This document shows, one piece after another, positions 6,810 to 14,624 of a stretch of 18,946 bases of DNA. The stretch's first letter is position 1; each line of letters opens with the position of its first letter. The translations under genes were made by a program, and so were the position numbers. A model generated the notes under the pieces. It made no database searches. It was not told the DNA's origin and saw only the letters and a list, made by a program, of their open reading frames with translations. This stretch comes from CAVSIS01 sp963814875 (GTDB lineage Bacteria; Acidobacteriota; Thermoanaerobaculia; Thermoanaerobaculales; Sulfomarinibacteraceae): contig CAWFFJ010000031.1 of NCBI GenBank assembly GCA_963814875.1, forward strand, positions 1-18,946, in the 5' to 3' direction.

Positions 6810-9800
6810 GTCGGCCTGCCCTCCTTCGTGACCAGGCGGATCTCGACCTCCGCGGGCGCCTCACGGACCACGATCTCTGCTCCGTCGCCGACGGACACGG
6901 GCACGCCGTTGACCGTCACCGACACGGGCGGGTTCGCCAGCGGCACCTGCAGCACGATGCCTCCGGGCGGCGCCTCGAGGCCGGGTCCGAGAGTCAACCG
7001 GACCACGCCTGCGTCCTCCCGGAGGGCGTAGCTGAGCCGCCCCCAGCGGGTGCGCAGGTCGCGCACCGCGACGCCGCCGTCGTGCATCCAGGCTGCCGGC
7101 ACCCCGCCGGCGACCACCAGCGCTTGATCGCGCTCCCGCTCCCATGCGAACACGTCGAGGAACGAGCGGACGAAGTCGGACCCGACCCACGAGTGCGGGA
7201 GATCGCCGAGGAAGCGCGCGGTCTGGGCGTCGCGCCACACGATCTCCGGCCACTGCCGCCAGCCGGGCGGCAGGCGGTCTCTCAGAAAGGCATCGAGCAA
7301 CGACCACGCCCGCTCGCGCCAGCCGAGCCGGACGAAGACGCCGACCGTGCGCAGCTCGTACGGGGTGTAGTTCTGCCAGGCGACCGCACCGTCCCGGCGG
7401 GCGGTGAAGACCTCCCAGTAGCGTTCGAAGGTCCGCATCAGTGGGTCCTGGGGCAGGACGGCGTCGATCGCGGTCGGGGACACGGCGACCGTGGTCGAGG
7501 TTGCGTCGAAGTCGCCCAACTCCGCGCATCCCGGGATGTAGTCGATGTCGTGGACCTGCATGGTCCGTTTGAGAGACGCGAGGAGGTCGGCGCGGAGCTC
7601 TTGCTCGCTGGCGACGAGCTTGTCCGCCTCGGCCATACCCAGCTCCCGGGCGAGCCACGCGGCGTCGGAGAGGCCGCGCAGCGCCCAGAAGTCGTCCCAG
7701 TAAGAGTGCATGGGCCGCGCCGAGTAGCCCTCGTGCGAGATCGACTCGGGGAGGAGTCCAAAGAAGACGCGCCTGACGGGCGCCCGGTAGGCGTCGGTGC
7801 GGCGTTGCCGCCGGAGGGCGTCGATGTGCCCCGCGGCCCGGAGGGCGTGCGGCCACAGCTCGGCGGCGAAGGCGGTGTCCCGGGTGATGCGGACCGTCTC
7901 CGCAATCAGGAAGATGAGCTCGCCGTCGGCGTCGTTCTCGACTACCGGGTCGGCACCGCGGGGGTCGATGCAGCAGGGCACCCTGCCGTCCGCGTACTGA
8001 TGGGCTGCGTACCACCTCGCGAACTCCTCGACCTCGGTCTCGTGGCCGAGGCGCAGCAGGGCCGTCGCCATCATCGTTCCGTCGCGGATCCACGACCGGG
8101 CGTACGAGCGGGCACCGGGTTGGAGAGCGGGTCCGTCCCGGTTGATCAGCATGAAGGCGAGGTTTGCTGTCATGGTGTCGAGGGCGTCACGACCGGCGGG
8201 CGGCACCGTGATCTCGACGTGCGACAGGCTCTCCCGCCAGGCCCGGGCAGTGTGATCGAGCCGTCGGGTAAAGGCCTCCGGACCACGTGCCGCTTCGCCA
8301 GCGACGGGCGTCGCGCCCCCGTCAGCGGCGGAGAAGGCGACCGTGACCTCCAACGTCTCCTCTGGAGCGACCGTGCGCTCCCAGGCCAGCACGCCGGAAG
8401 GGTAGGGAAGTCCGCGCGCCTCGGTTCGATCCGGTACCGTGGCGCGGTCGAGGAACGAGACCACGTCCCCGTCGTCGAAGCCGGTCGCGCCGCATGTGAT
8501 GGGCGCGGGAAATGCGACCGCCTGCCACCACCCGTCAACCTCGAGACCCGATCTCGTGCACCAGATGCCAGGGCCACGGGCGGCGCCGCCAGGAACGTTG
8601 AGGATCTGGCTCGGGGGGTTGACCTGGAAGGGCCGGGCCGCGAGCAGCAAGCGTGGGTCGATGCGGTGGGCGCTACGGTTCGTCAGCCGGTAGCGAACGG
8701 AGGTGAGGTCCGCCGCAGCGAGCACGGTGACCTCGAGGCGCAGCTCCGGGGTCGCCCAGGTGACCGTCGGGATCGGTAGACGGCCGTCCATCAGGCTCTG
8801 CGAGCTGGCGACGTCGGCCCAGGTGAGCAGCCTGCCGTCGAGGAGGACGAACGGCTCGAGCGAGAAGGAGCGCGCCGCAGGCTCGAAAGCACCGTCGGCA
8901 CCGAGCAGACCGCGCCGTGAGCCGCCGGGGCTCGGACCGGTCACTGTCCACGAGCTCGGCTCGCCGAGGAGGCCGCGAGGGTAGAGGCCGCGGCGGGAGT
9001 CCCGCGCGACGTCGGCGAGGAGGTCGTTGGCAGTCGCCCAGCGCTCGACTGGAACGACCTCGATCTCGCGGATGCCGATCTCGCCTCCGGGTTTCGGTGC
9101 TGCGAGCAACCGGACGAGGCGGCAGTCGGTCTCCGGGAGGAAGACCCTGGACCGCCTGCCATGGGCGTTCGAGACCCGCCACCCGGTCGTCCAGTCGGCA
9201 CCGTCCCGCGAGGTCTGGACCTCGAAGCTCCCTGGCGCCGCGTCTGGATCCCAGTCGACGACCAGCCCGCCCAGCTCGCGACGCTCGCCGAAGTCGACCT
9301 GCAGCCAGCGTGGGCCGGCGGCGCCGGCGCCACGCCACGTGGTCGCCGGGTCGCCGTCCACGGCCAGCCGGGGCTCGTGCCCGGGCGCGCTGGAGGATGC
9401 GGTCGCCTTGGGCGTGCCTCGATACGGATGTGGCGGCTCGAGCGGGGTATACGTGAGATCGTCGATCCACACCGTGCCCTTGCCGCCGTCGCCTGCGACA
9501 ACGGCGATCTCGATCGAGCCCGCACGCTCGAGCTCGCCGCCCCCCGCGGGGCCCCAGGCGAATGAGATCTGCCGCTTCTTGACCACGATCCGTTGCCACG
9601 CCTCACCGATGGCGAGGTCCCTGCGGACCGACCACCAGACGTTCTCGCCGCTCGGGTCGAGGAGCTTGACCTCGAGCGTCTGGGTGGCGGGCGCGCCGCG
9701 GAGACGGAACGCGAGCTCCCAGTTGGGCGCCAGCTCGAGCTTGAGCTTGCGGTGCGCGGCCGCCCAGCCGCCGTGGCCCTGGAAGTCGTAGTCGAGGCGC

Positions 9801-10012
9801 AGACACGGTCCGTCCGTGCTGCGGTCCGCGGACAGATCCAGGGTCACGCCGTCCGCCGGTGCCGCGGTCCACGCTCCGGAGGTCTCGAAGTCGTCGAGCA
9901 CGCTGGGCTGGGCAGCGAGCGGCGTCGCCACGAACAGCGCCGCGGCGAGCCCGGCCCCAAGCGCAGGGAGCACGCTGCGGGCTCGGGAGACGACGGTCCG
10001 TCGGGGCGTCAC
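6806..10012 (-). CDS. Exported multidomain six-hairpin glycosidase with CBM-like and discoidin (F5/8C) domains
   Basis: A 1068-aa protein. I start it at GTG 10012, which overlaps the permease stop as GTGA and lies next to AAGGA. The open frame runs on upstream to 10819, but only as a shadow of the permease. Residues 1-35 are a signal peptide ending PLAAQ. Residues 36-197 form a beta-sandwich of CIA30/CBM type (DDFE.., KGTVWIDDLTYTP). Residues 198-325 form an F5/8 type C domain (AVDGDPATTWR, WLQVDFGERRELGGL, FEVQTSRDGADW, IREIEV). Residues 326-600 are a beta-sandwich. About 605-960 is an (alpha/alpha)6 barrel with SYARSWIRDG (Asp644), NDADGELIFLIAET, HSYWDDFWALRGL and LPHSWVGSDFV. A beta domain ends the protein. 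The plan resembles clan GH-G/L-type glycosidases, but I cannot place it in a numbered family. Probably a periplasmic or secreted enzyme acting on the same glucan as the GH144 protein (inference). Confidence 0.85.
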   Translation of the reverse strand: MTPRRTVVSRARSVLPALGAGLAAALFVATPLAAQPSVLDDFETSGAWTAAPADGVTLDLSADRSTDGPCLRLDYDFQGHGGWAAAHRKLKLELAPNWELAFRLRGAPATQTLEVKLLDPSGENVWWSVRRDLAIGEAWQRIVVKKRQISFAWGPAGGGELERAGSIEIAVVAGDGGKGTVWIDDLTYTPLEPPHPYRGTPKATASSSAPGHEPRLAVDGDPATTWRGAGAAGPRWLQVDFGERRELGGLVVDWDPDAAPGSFEVQTSRDGADWTTGWRVSNAHGRRSRVFLPETDCRLVRLLAAPKPGGEIGIREIEVVPVERWATANDLLADVARDSRRGLYPRGLLGEPSSWTVTGPSPGGSRRGLLGADGAFEPAARSFSLEPFVLLDGRLLTWADVASSQSLMDGRLPIPTVTWATPELRLEVTVLAAADLTSVRYRLTNRSAHRIDPRLLLAARPFQVNPPSQILNVPGGAARGPGIWCTRSGLEVDGWWQAVAFPAPITCGATGFDDGDVVSFLDRATVPDRTEARGLPYPSGVLAWERTVAPEETLEVTVAFSAADGGATPVAGEAARGPEAFTRRLDHTARAWRESLSHVEITVPPAGRDALDTMTANLAFMLINRDGPALQPGARSYARSWIRDGTMMATALLRLGHETEVEEFARWYAAHQYADGRVPCCIDPRGADPVVENDADGELIFLIAETVRITRDTAFAAELWPHALRAAGHIDALRRQRRTDAYRAPVRRVFFGLLPESISHEGYSARPMHSYWDDFWALRGLSDAAWLARELGMAEADKLVASEQELRADLLASLKRTMQVHDIDYIPGCAELGDFDATSTTVAVSPTAIDAVLPQDPLMRTFERYWEVFTARRDGAVAWQNYTPYELRTVGVFVRLGWRERAWSLLDAFLRDRLPPGWRQWPEIVWRDAQTARFLGDLPHSWVGSDFVRSFLDVFAWERERDQALVVAGGVPAAWMHDGGVAVRDLRTRWGRLSYALREDAGVVRLTLGPGLEAPPGGIVLQVPLANPPVSVTVNGVPVSVGDGAEIVVREAPAEVEIRLVTKEGRPT

Positions 10013-10830
10013 TCCTTGAGCCCTCCCATGGTGATCCCCGCGATGTACTGCCGCTGCAGCGCGGCGAACAGCGCCAGCACGGGAAGCACGGTGAGCACGG
10101 CGCCCGCCATCATCAGCTCGGTGTCCTGGGCGTGCTCTCCGAGCAGGTTGGCGAGCGCGACAGGCAGGGTGTAGTGGCGGTCGTCGCTGAGCACGATGAG
10201 AGGCCACATGAAGTCGTTCCACGTGCCCATGAACGTGAACACCGCGAGCGTAGCGAGGATCGGGCGCAGCAGCGGGAGCACGATCGAGCGGAAGATCCGC
10301 CACTCCGAGGCGCCGTCGACGCGGGCGGCGTCGAGCAGCTCGTCGGGGATCGAGTGGGCGAACTGGCGCACCAAGAAGATGCCGAAAATGCTCGCCATCG
10401 ACGGGATGACCACGCCCCACAGGGTGTTGACCAGGTGCATTGACCGCAGCAGCAGGAATAGCGGCAACATCCCAACCTGCGCCGGGATCACGAGCATGGC
10501 CAGCATGGCCCCGAAGAGACGGTCGCGGCCCGCGAAGCGCAGCTTGGCGAACGCATAGCCGGCGAGCGAGTTGAACAGCAGGGACGAAGCCGTCGCCAGG
10601 GACGCGATCACGGTCGAGTTGAGCAGCGCGCGGCCGAGCGAGAGGCGTTCGAACAGGTCGCGGTAGTGGACCGCCGTCCACTGGCGAGGCAGCAGCGGCG
10701 GCGGTTCGCGCATCGACTCGCCGGCGGCCATGAACGACGCCGACACCATCCACAGCAGCGGCACCAGGGTCGCCAGTGTGAGAGCGACGAGCACGACGTG
10801 GACGGCCACGCTCCGCCACCGCCGGGTCAT
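10009..10830 (-). CDS. ABC sugar transporter permease, MalG type
   Basis: A 273-aa inner-membrane subunit of a carbohydrate ABC importer (CUT1 class) with six predicted helices. The EAA loop, DELLDAARVDGASEWRIFRS (163-182) running on into IVLPLLRP, is the docking site for the ATPase. FMGTWNDFMWPLI and the C-terminal ending GITMGGLKE are typical of MalG-like proteins. ATG 10830 overlaps the stop of the MalF-type gene as ATGA, and its own stop overlaps the start of the glycosidase as GTGA. It forms the channel with the adjacent MalF-type permease. No ATPase gene is present in the window. Confidence 0.95.
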   Translation of the reverse strand: MTRRWRSVAVHVVLVALTLATLVPLLWMVSASFMAAGESMREPPPLLPRQWTAVHYRDLFERLSLGRALLNSTVIASLATASSLLFNSLAGYAFAKLRFAGRDRLFGAMLAMLVIPAQVGMLPLFLLLRSMHLVNTLWGVVIPSMASIFGIFLVRQFAHSIPDELLDAARVDGASEWRIFRSIVLPLLRPILATLAVFTFMGTWNDFMWPLIVLSDDRHYTLPVALANLLGEHAQDTELMMAGAVLTVLPVLALFAALQRQYIAGITMGGLKE

Positions 10831-11774
10831 CGCTCGGCCCTCGGGCGCATGCGGAGCTGGATCAACGTCGCGGCGAGGATCACCGCGAAGAGCACGAACG
10901 CGACCGACGCCGCGTAGCCGATGTTCCACCAGCGGAAGCCCTCCTTGTACATCAGGAGGACCACCGAAAGTGTGGCGTTGAGTGGGCCGCCGGTGCCGCT
11001 GGTGAGGACGTAGGGCTCGGCGAAGAGCTGGAAGTAGCCGATCGCGGTGGTGACCGTGACGAACAGCATGGTCGGGCCGAGCAGGGGCACCGTGACGTGG
11101 CGGAACTGCTGCCAGGCGCTGGCGCCGTCGATACGCGCCGCCTCGTAGAATTGCTCGGGAATCGCCTGCAGCGCGGCGACGAAGATCACCATCGAGAAGC
11201 CGAAGTTCTTCCACACCGCGAGCAAGATGATCGCGAGCATCGCGGTGCTCGGTTCGCCGAGCCAGTTCACCGGCGCGATGCCGAGCACCGCGAGGGCCTC
11301 GTTGATGAGGCCGAAGCGCGGGTGGTAGAGGTAGCGCCACACCACCGCGACTGCGACCAGGGTCGCCACGACGGGCGCGAACAGCAGGGTTCGGAAGGCG
11401 CCCCGCAGCCGGGTCGCGCGGGCGCTGACCAGAAGGGCCGTGGCAAGGGCGGCGCCGATCGTGAGCGGGCCGCCGACCACCACGAAGACCATGGTGTTGG
11501 CGAGCGCACGCCAGAACACTGGGGAGTGCGCGAGACCCGCGTAGTTGGAAGCGCCGACGAAGCGCACGGTGGAGGGGTCGGCGATGCCGTAGAGATCGAA
11601 GTCGGTGACGGACAGCAACAGCCCGGCGACGACCGGGAACAGGAAGAACACCACGATGAGGAGCAGGGCAGGAGCGGCGAAGGCCCAGCCGGCCCAGCTC
11701 TGGGTCCGGCCGCCGCGAGCTGCTCTGGAGCGCACGGAGGTGGGCAGGACGGAGGAGGGTGCCGCCACAGTCAC
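10827..11774 (-). CDS. ABC sugar transporter permease, MalF type
   Basis: A 315-aa inner-membrane permease of a CUT1 carbohydrate importer. The GTG start at 11774 overlaps the stop of the solute-binding protein as GTGA. Residues 28-55 (WAFAAPALLLIVVFFLFPVVAG) are the usual first helix. NYAGL near 77 precedes the BPD_transp_1 domain, and YEAARIDGASAWQQFRHVTV (210-229) is the EAA motif. The C-terminal part (YVLTSGTGGPLNATLSVVLL) matches MalF-like proteins. It is the partner of the MalG-type permease, with which it overlaps by 4 nt. Family is certain; the transported sugar is inferred only from the GH144 neighbour. Confidence 0.95.
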   Translation of the reverse strand: MTVAAPSSVLPTSVRSRAARGGRTQSWAGWAFAAPALLLIVVFFLFPVVAGLLLSVTDFDLYGIADPSTVRFVGASNYAGLAHSPVFWRALANTMVFVVVGGPLTIGAALATALLVSARATRLRGAFRTLLFAPVVATLVAVAVVWRYLYHPRFGLINEALAVLGIAPVNWLGEPSTAMLAIILLAVWKNFGFSMVIFVAALQAIPEQFYEAARIDGASAWQQFRHVTVPLLGPTMLFVTVTTAIGYFQLFAEPYVLTSGTGGPLNATLSVVLLMYKEGFRWWNIGYAASVAFVLFAVILAATLIQLRMRPRAER

Positions 11775-13048
11775 CTCGAGCCCGTGCGCCGCTCGAGGAT
11801 CAAACGACGCTTGGTCAGGATGCGGTCGACGTCGGCGTCGAGCGCGGTCAGGGTCTCGTCCACGCTCGTGCCGCCGTAAACGGCCCGCTGGACCGCCTCA
11901 GCCACCTTCGCGGCGATCTGCTCCCACTCGGGGACCTTGGGCGTCGGGCGCACGTTGCCGAGCTGGTTGAAGAACGCTGCGAGCTTGGCGTCACCGGCCA
12001 GGATCGGGTCGCGCCACGCCGCCGTGTGGGCGGGTAGATCTCCGGTCTGCGAGAAGAACTGCACCTGGACCTCCGGCAGCGACAGGCGCTCGATGATCCG
12101 CCACGCCTGAGCCCGCCTCGAGGAGGCCCGGAAGATCACCAGGCTGGAGCCGCCGGCGAGCGACACGCCGGGGGGCGGGCCGTCCGCCGCGGGCATCGGG
12201 GCGGTTGCCCACCGGTGCTCGAACGCGGGCGGAAGGCGCCGGCGCATCTCGCCGACGTTCCATGGTCCGGTGATGATCATGGCGAAGGTGCCGTCGGCGA
12301 ACTGCTGGTAGAGGCTGGCGATCTGCGCCGATCCGAGCACCGGCGCCAGGTTCTCCCGGAACATGCCGAGGTAGAAGTCGAAGCCGGAGCGAAAGCGCGG
12401 ATCCCGGAACGCGCCCCAGCTCCCATCGCGGATCAGGACGGCCCCCTGGGCCATGCCGAGGATCACCGGCTGGGGCCACTCGTCGGTCGGCAGGATGATC
12501 GCGAAGCGGCCCGGACCGCCGCGCTCCTTCAGCCGCCGCATCGCGGTGAGCCACTCGGCCCAGGATCCCGGAGGGTGGTCGAAGCCGGCGGCGGCGAGCA
12601 GGTCGGACCGGTAGAACAGCACCCGGGTGTCGACGTACCAGGGAATGCCGTAGACCTTGCCGTCGACCACGTTGGTGTCCCACACCCCGGGAAAGTGGTC
12701 CGAGGCGGACACGATGTGCGAGCTGGCGAGGTCACCGTCGAGCGGTTCGATCGCTCCGAGCGCGACCAGCTCAGGCACCCAGGTGTTGCCGACCTGGGCG
12801 AGGTCCGGAGTCGAGCGGCCGACGAACGCGGTGAGCAGCTTCTCGTGGGCTGCGGTCCACGGGATCTGCTGGACCGCGACCGGCGGCTGTCCGGGTGCTG
12901 CGTTGTCCGCCGCGAGGAGTGCGCCGACCTCCTCACCCTCCCTTCCGAGCGCCCAGAACCGGAGTGAGCCATCGCCGCCCGCGCCGCAGGCCGAGGTGAC
13001 GAGCAGTACGACCGTCGTGAAGGCGCCGGGCCATCCGCGGCAGGTCAT
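11771..13048 (-). CDS. ABC sugar-binding lipoprotein (family 1 extracellular solute-binding protein)
   Basis: A 425-aa periplasmic substrate-binding component for the two permeases that follow. The N-terminus MTCRGWPGAFTTVVLLVTSAC is a lipoprotein-type signal, with a weak lipobox at SAC and Cys about residue 21. After it, LRFWALGREGEEV starts the usual SBP fold. Typical family features are PDLAQVGNTWVPELVALGAIEPLD, VYGIPWYVDTRVLFYRSDLL, FADGTFAMIITGPWNVGE and GVSLAGGSSLVIFRASS. Aromatic residues such as Trp in IPWYVDTR and GPWN probably stack on sugar rings. ATG 13048 overlaps the stop of the GH144 gene as ATGA, so the enzyme and the binding protein are likely made together. Ligand inferred, not seen: glucan oligosaccharides released by GH144. 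Confidence 0.93.
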   Translation of the reverse strand: MTCRGWPGAFTTVVLLVTSACGAGGDGSLRFWALGREGEEVGALLAADNAAPGQPPVAVQQIPWTAAHEKLLTAFVGRSTPDLAQVGNTWVPELVALGAIEPLDGDLASSHIVSASDHFPGVWDTNVVDGKVYGIPWYVDTRVLFYRSDLLAAAGFDHPPGSWAEWLTAMRRLKERGGPGRFAIILPTDEWPQPVILGMAQGAVLIRDGSWGAFRDPRFRSGFDFYLGMFRENLAPVLGSAQIASLYQQFADGTFAMIITGPWNVGEMRRRLPPAFEHRWATAPMPAADGPPPGVSLAGGSSLVIFRASSRRAQAWRIIERLSLPEVQVQFFSQTGDLPAHTAAWRDPILAGDAKLAAFFNQLGNVRPTPKVPEWEQIAAKVAEAVQRAVYGGTSVDETLTALDADVDRILTKRRLILERRTGSR

Positions 13049-14529
13049 AGGACGCCCTCCAGCCATCCTCCCGAGAAGCCGGCCCGACGGAGGCCGCGGA
13101 CGATGTTGGGATTGGAGCGCAGCAGTCGCCAGATGAGCCCGTTGCGGTGGTTCTCGACCATGAGCACGATCGGGCCCTGGTCGATCCCGAGTACGTCGGT
13201 GGCGAACCAGCCGACCCCCGGCACGACCCGGCCCATTTGCGGCGGGGAGCCGACCTCCGCGAAGGTCGGGTTGAAGGAGTCGACGAAGCCGTAGGTCGAC
13301 CACAGCTCGGCACCGAACCGCGTGCGCATCTCAAGCAGCGCGGGGATGACAACCTCGGGGGCAAACGGCAGCGAGGCCGCTGCCGCCCATGGGGCGATGG
13401 TGCCGTCGTCCCGCACCTCGTCGAAGGACGCGCCGCGTGCCGCATAGGTGAAGAAGCGGACCGAATGACCGTCAACGTTGCGGGTGACGTCCGCCGGCCC
13501 ATCGCAGGCGGTCAGGCCCCAGACGTTCTCGCCGTAGCCGGCGAACCGGGCCGGGTTGTCGATGGCGTAGGCACGCTGTGCAAGCGTGGCGCGGCGGGAG
13601 TTCTCGAAGTAGTCGATGCCGCGGGCCGCGGTCAAGGTGTCGTGGATCCCCCGGAAGTCGATGAAGACGTGGCTGTACTGGTGACCGAACAGGGGTGCGA
13701 AACCGAAGTGTGGGTAGCCGTAGAACGTCCCCCACGTGCAGGTCGCCGTGTACGCGTTCCAAGCGCTGGCGGCGACGGGGTGGGTGGGTGAGCCGAGCGC
13801 GAGGACATAAAGGACCATGGCCTCGTTGAAGCCCCGCCAGTCGAGGTGGTGGAAGCCGCGTTCCGGATACCAGCCCATCGTGACCAGCGGAGGACGAGGC
13901 GTCGCCCAGTCCCACTCGACCCGCCGGTAGAGCGCGTCGGCCAGGGTGCGGATTGCGGACTCCTCCTCGTCGACGCGGTCGAAGTAGGACTGGCAGACCA
14001 GCACTCCGGCGATCAGCAGCGCGGTGTCGACGGTCGACAGCTCGACGTCCCTGAACCTGGTGCCGCTCGCCATGTCGAGAAAGTGGTAGAAGAAGCCCTT
14101 GTAGCCGGCGGTTCCGCCCGGCTCGGGTCCCTGGGGCGCGCGGTGGAGGAAGTCGAGCGTCGTGCGGACCCGGCGGCGGGCCTGTTCGCGGCTGATCCAC
14201 CCCCGCTCAACCGCCACCGGGTACGAGGCGAGGGCGAAGCCGACGGCCGCAACCGAGGAAAACGACGGCGTTGGCCAGCGGTCCGGAACCAGCCCGGTGG
14301 TCGGGTCGGCCTGCTCCCAGAAGAGCAGGAAGGACCGCTGCTGGAGCTCGTCGAGGAAGGGGTCCCACTGCGGCGCGGAGACCCGGTCGAGCGGGCGGCG
14401 GGGGGAGATTTCGGACGGGTAAGAGCTTTGGGCGCAGCCGCCCGCGGCCATCACCGCCGCGCACAGCAGCACGCCGAATCCACCCATCAACCGACGGCGG
14501 AAGCAGCGGTCGACGACGTGCGCGCCCAT
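13045..14529 (-). CDS. GH144-family protein (glucoamylase-like PF10091; endo-beta-1,2-glucanase family)
   Basis: About 494 aa. The N-terminal hydrophobic stretch ends MAAGGC, a good lipobox, so it is probably a lipoprotein exported to the periplasm or outer membrane. The body is an (alpha/alpha)6-barrel protein with the 'glycoamylase' signature: FRDVELSTVDTALLIAG, GFNEAMVLYVLALGSPTHP, FAPLFGHQYSHVFIDFRGI, ENVWGLTACDGP, GTIAPWAAAASLPFAPEV and YGFVDSFNPT. Characterised members of this family, GH144, hydrolyse beta-1,2-glucan to sophorooligosaccharides or release sophorose. Others are uncharacterised and older annotations say 'glucoamylase'. The start is ambiguous: ATG 14529, or TTG 14538, which is better spaced from GAGG. 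I use the ATG. It is separated from the receptor gene by about 95 bp containing a hairpin, and overlaps the binding-protein gene by 4 nt. Confidence 0.87.
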   Translation of the reverse strand: MGAHVVDRCFRRRLMGGFGVLLCAAVMAAGGCAQSSYPSEISPRRPLDRVSAPQWDPFLDELQQRSFLLFWEQADPTTGLVPDRWPTPSFSSVAAVGFALASYPVAVERGWISREQARRRVRTTLDFLHRAPQGPEPGGTAGYKGFFYHFLDMASGTRFRDVELSTVDTALLIAGVLVCQSYFDRVDEEESAIRTLADALYRRVEWDWATPRPPLVTMGWYPERGFHHLDWRGFNEAMVLYVLALGSPTHPVAASAWNAYTATCTWGTFYGYPHFGFAPLFGHQYSHVFIDFRGIHDTLTAARGIDYFENSRRATLAQRAYAIDNPARFAGYGENVWGLTACDGPADVTRNVDGHSVRFFTYAARGASFDEVRDDGTIAPWAAAASLPFAPEVVIPALLEMRTRFGAELWSTYGFVDSFNPTFAEVGSPPQMGRVVPGVGWFATDVLGIDQGPIVLMVENHRNGLIWRLLRSNPNIVRGLRRAGFSGGWLEGVL

Positions 14530-14580
14530 GGCCTTCAAGGCTACCTCACTGGGTCTGGTCGGCCGACTCGAGAACGAGGT

Positions 14581-14607
14581 GGCGGCGGGGCTCTACGCCC
14601 CGCCGCC
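14581..14607 (-). terminator. Perfect 10-bp GC hairpin between receptor and GH144 genes
   Basis: GGCGGCGGGG (14581-14590) pairs exactly with CCCCGCCGCC (14598-14607) around a 7-nt loop. It starts 18 nt past the receptor stop on the minus strand. No clear run of U follows, so it is not a standard intrinsic terminator. A partial terminator, or an mRNA stabiliser that sets receptor and enzyme levels apart, is likelier (inference). Confidence 0.55.
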
Positions 14608-14624
14608 TCTTCCACGGCCGAAAA

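Noticed and set aside
10013..10819. Upstream extension of the discoidin glycosidase frame
   Set aside because: The extra 269 codons overlap the MalG-type permease, are Arg/Ala-rich without a domain, and lie before a proper signal peptide beginning at GTG 10012.
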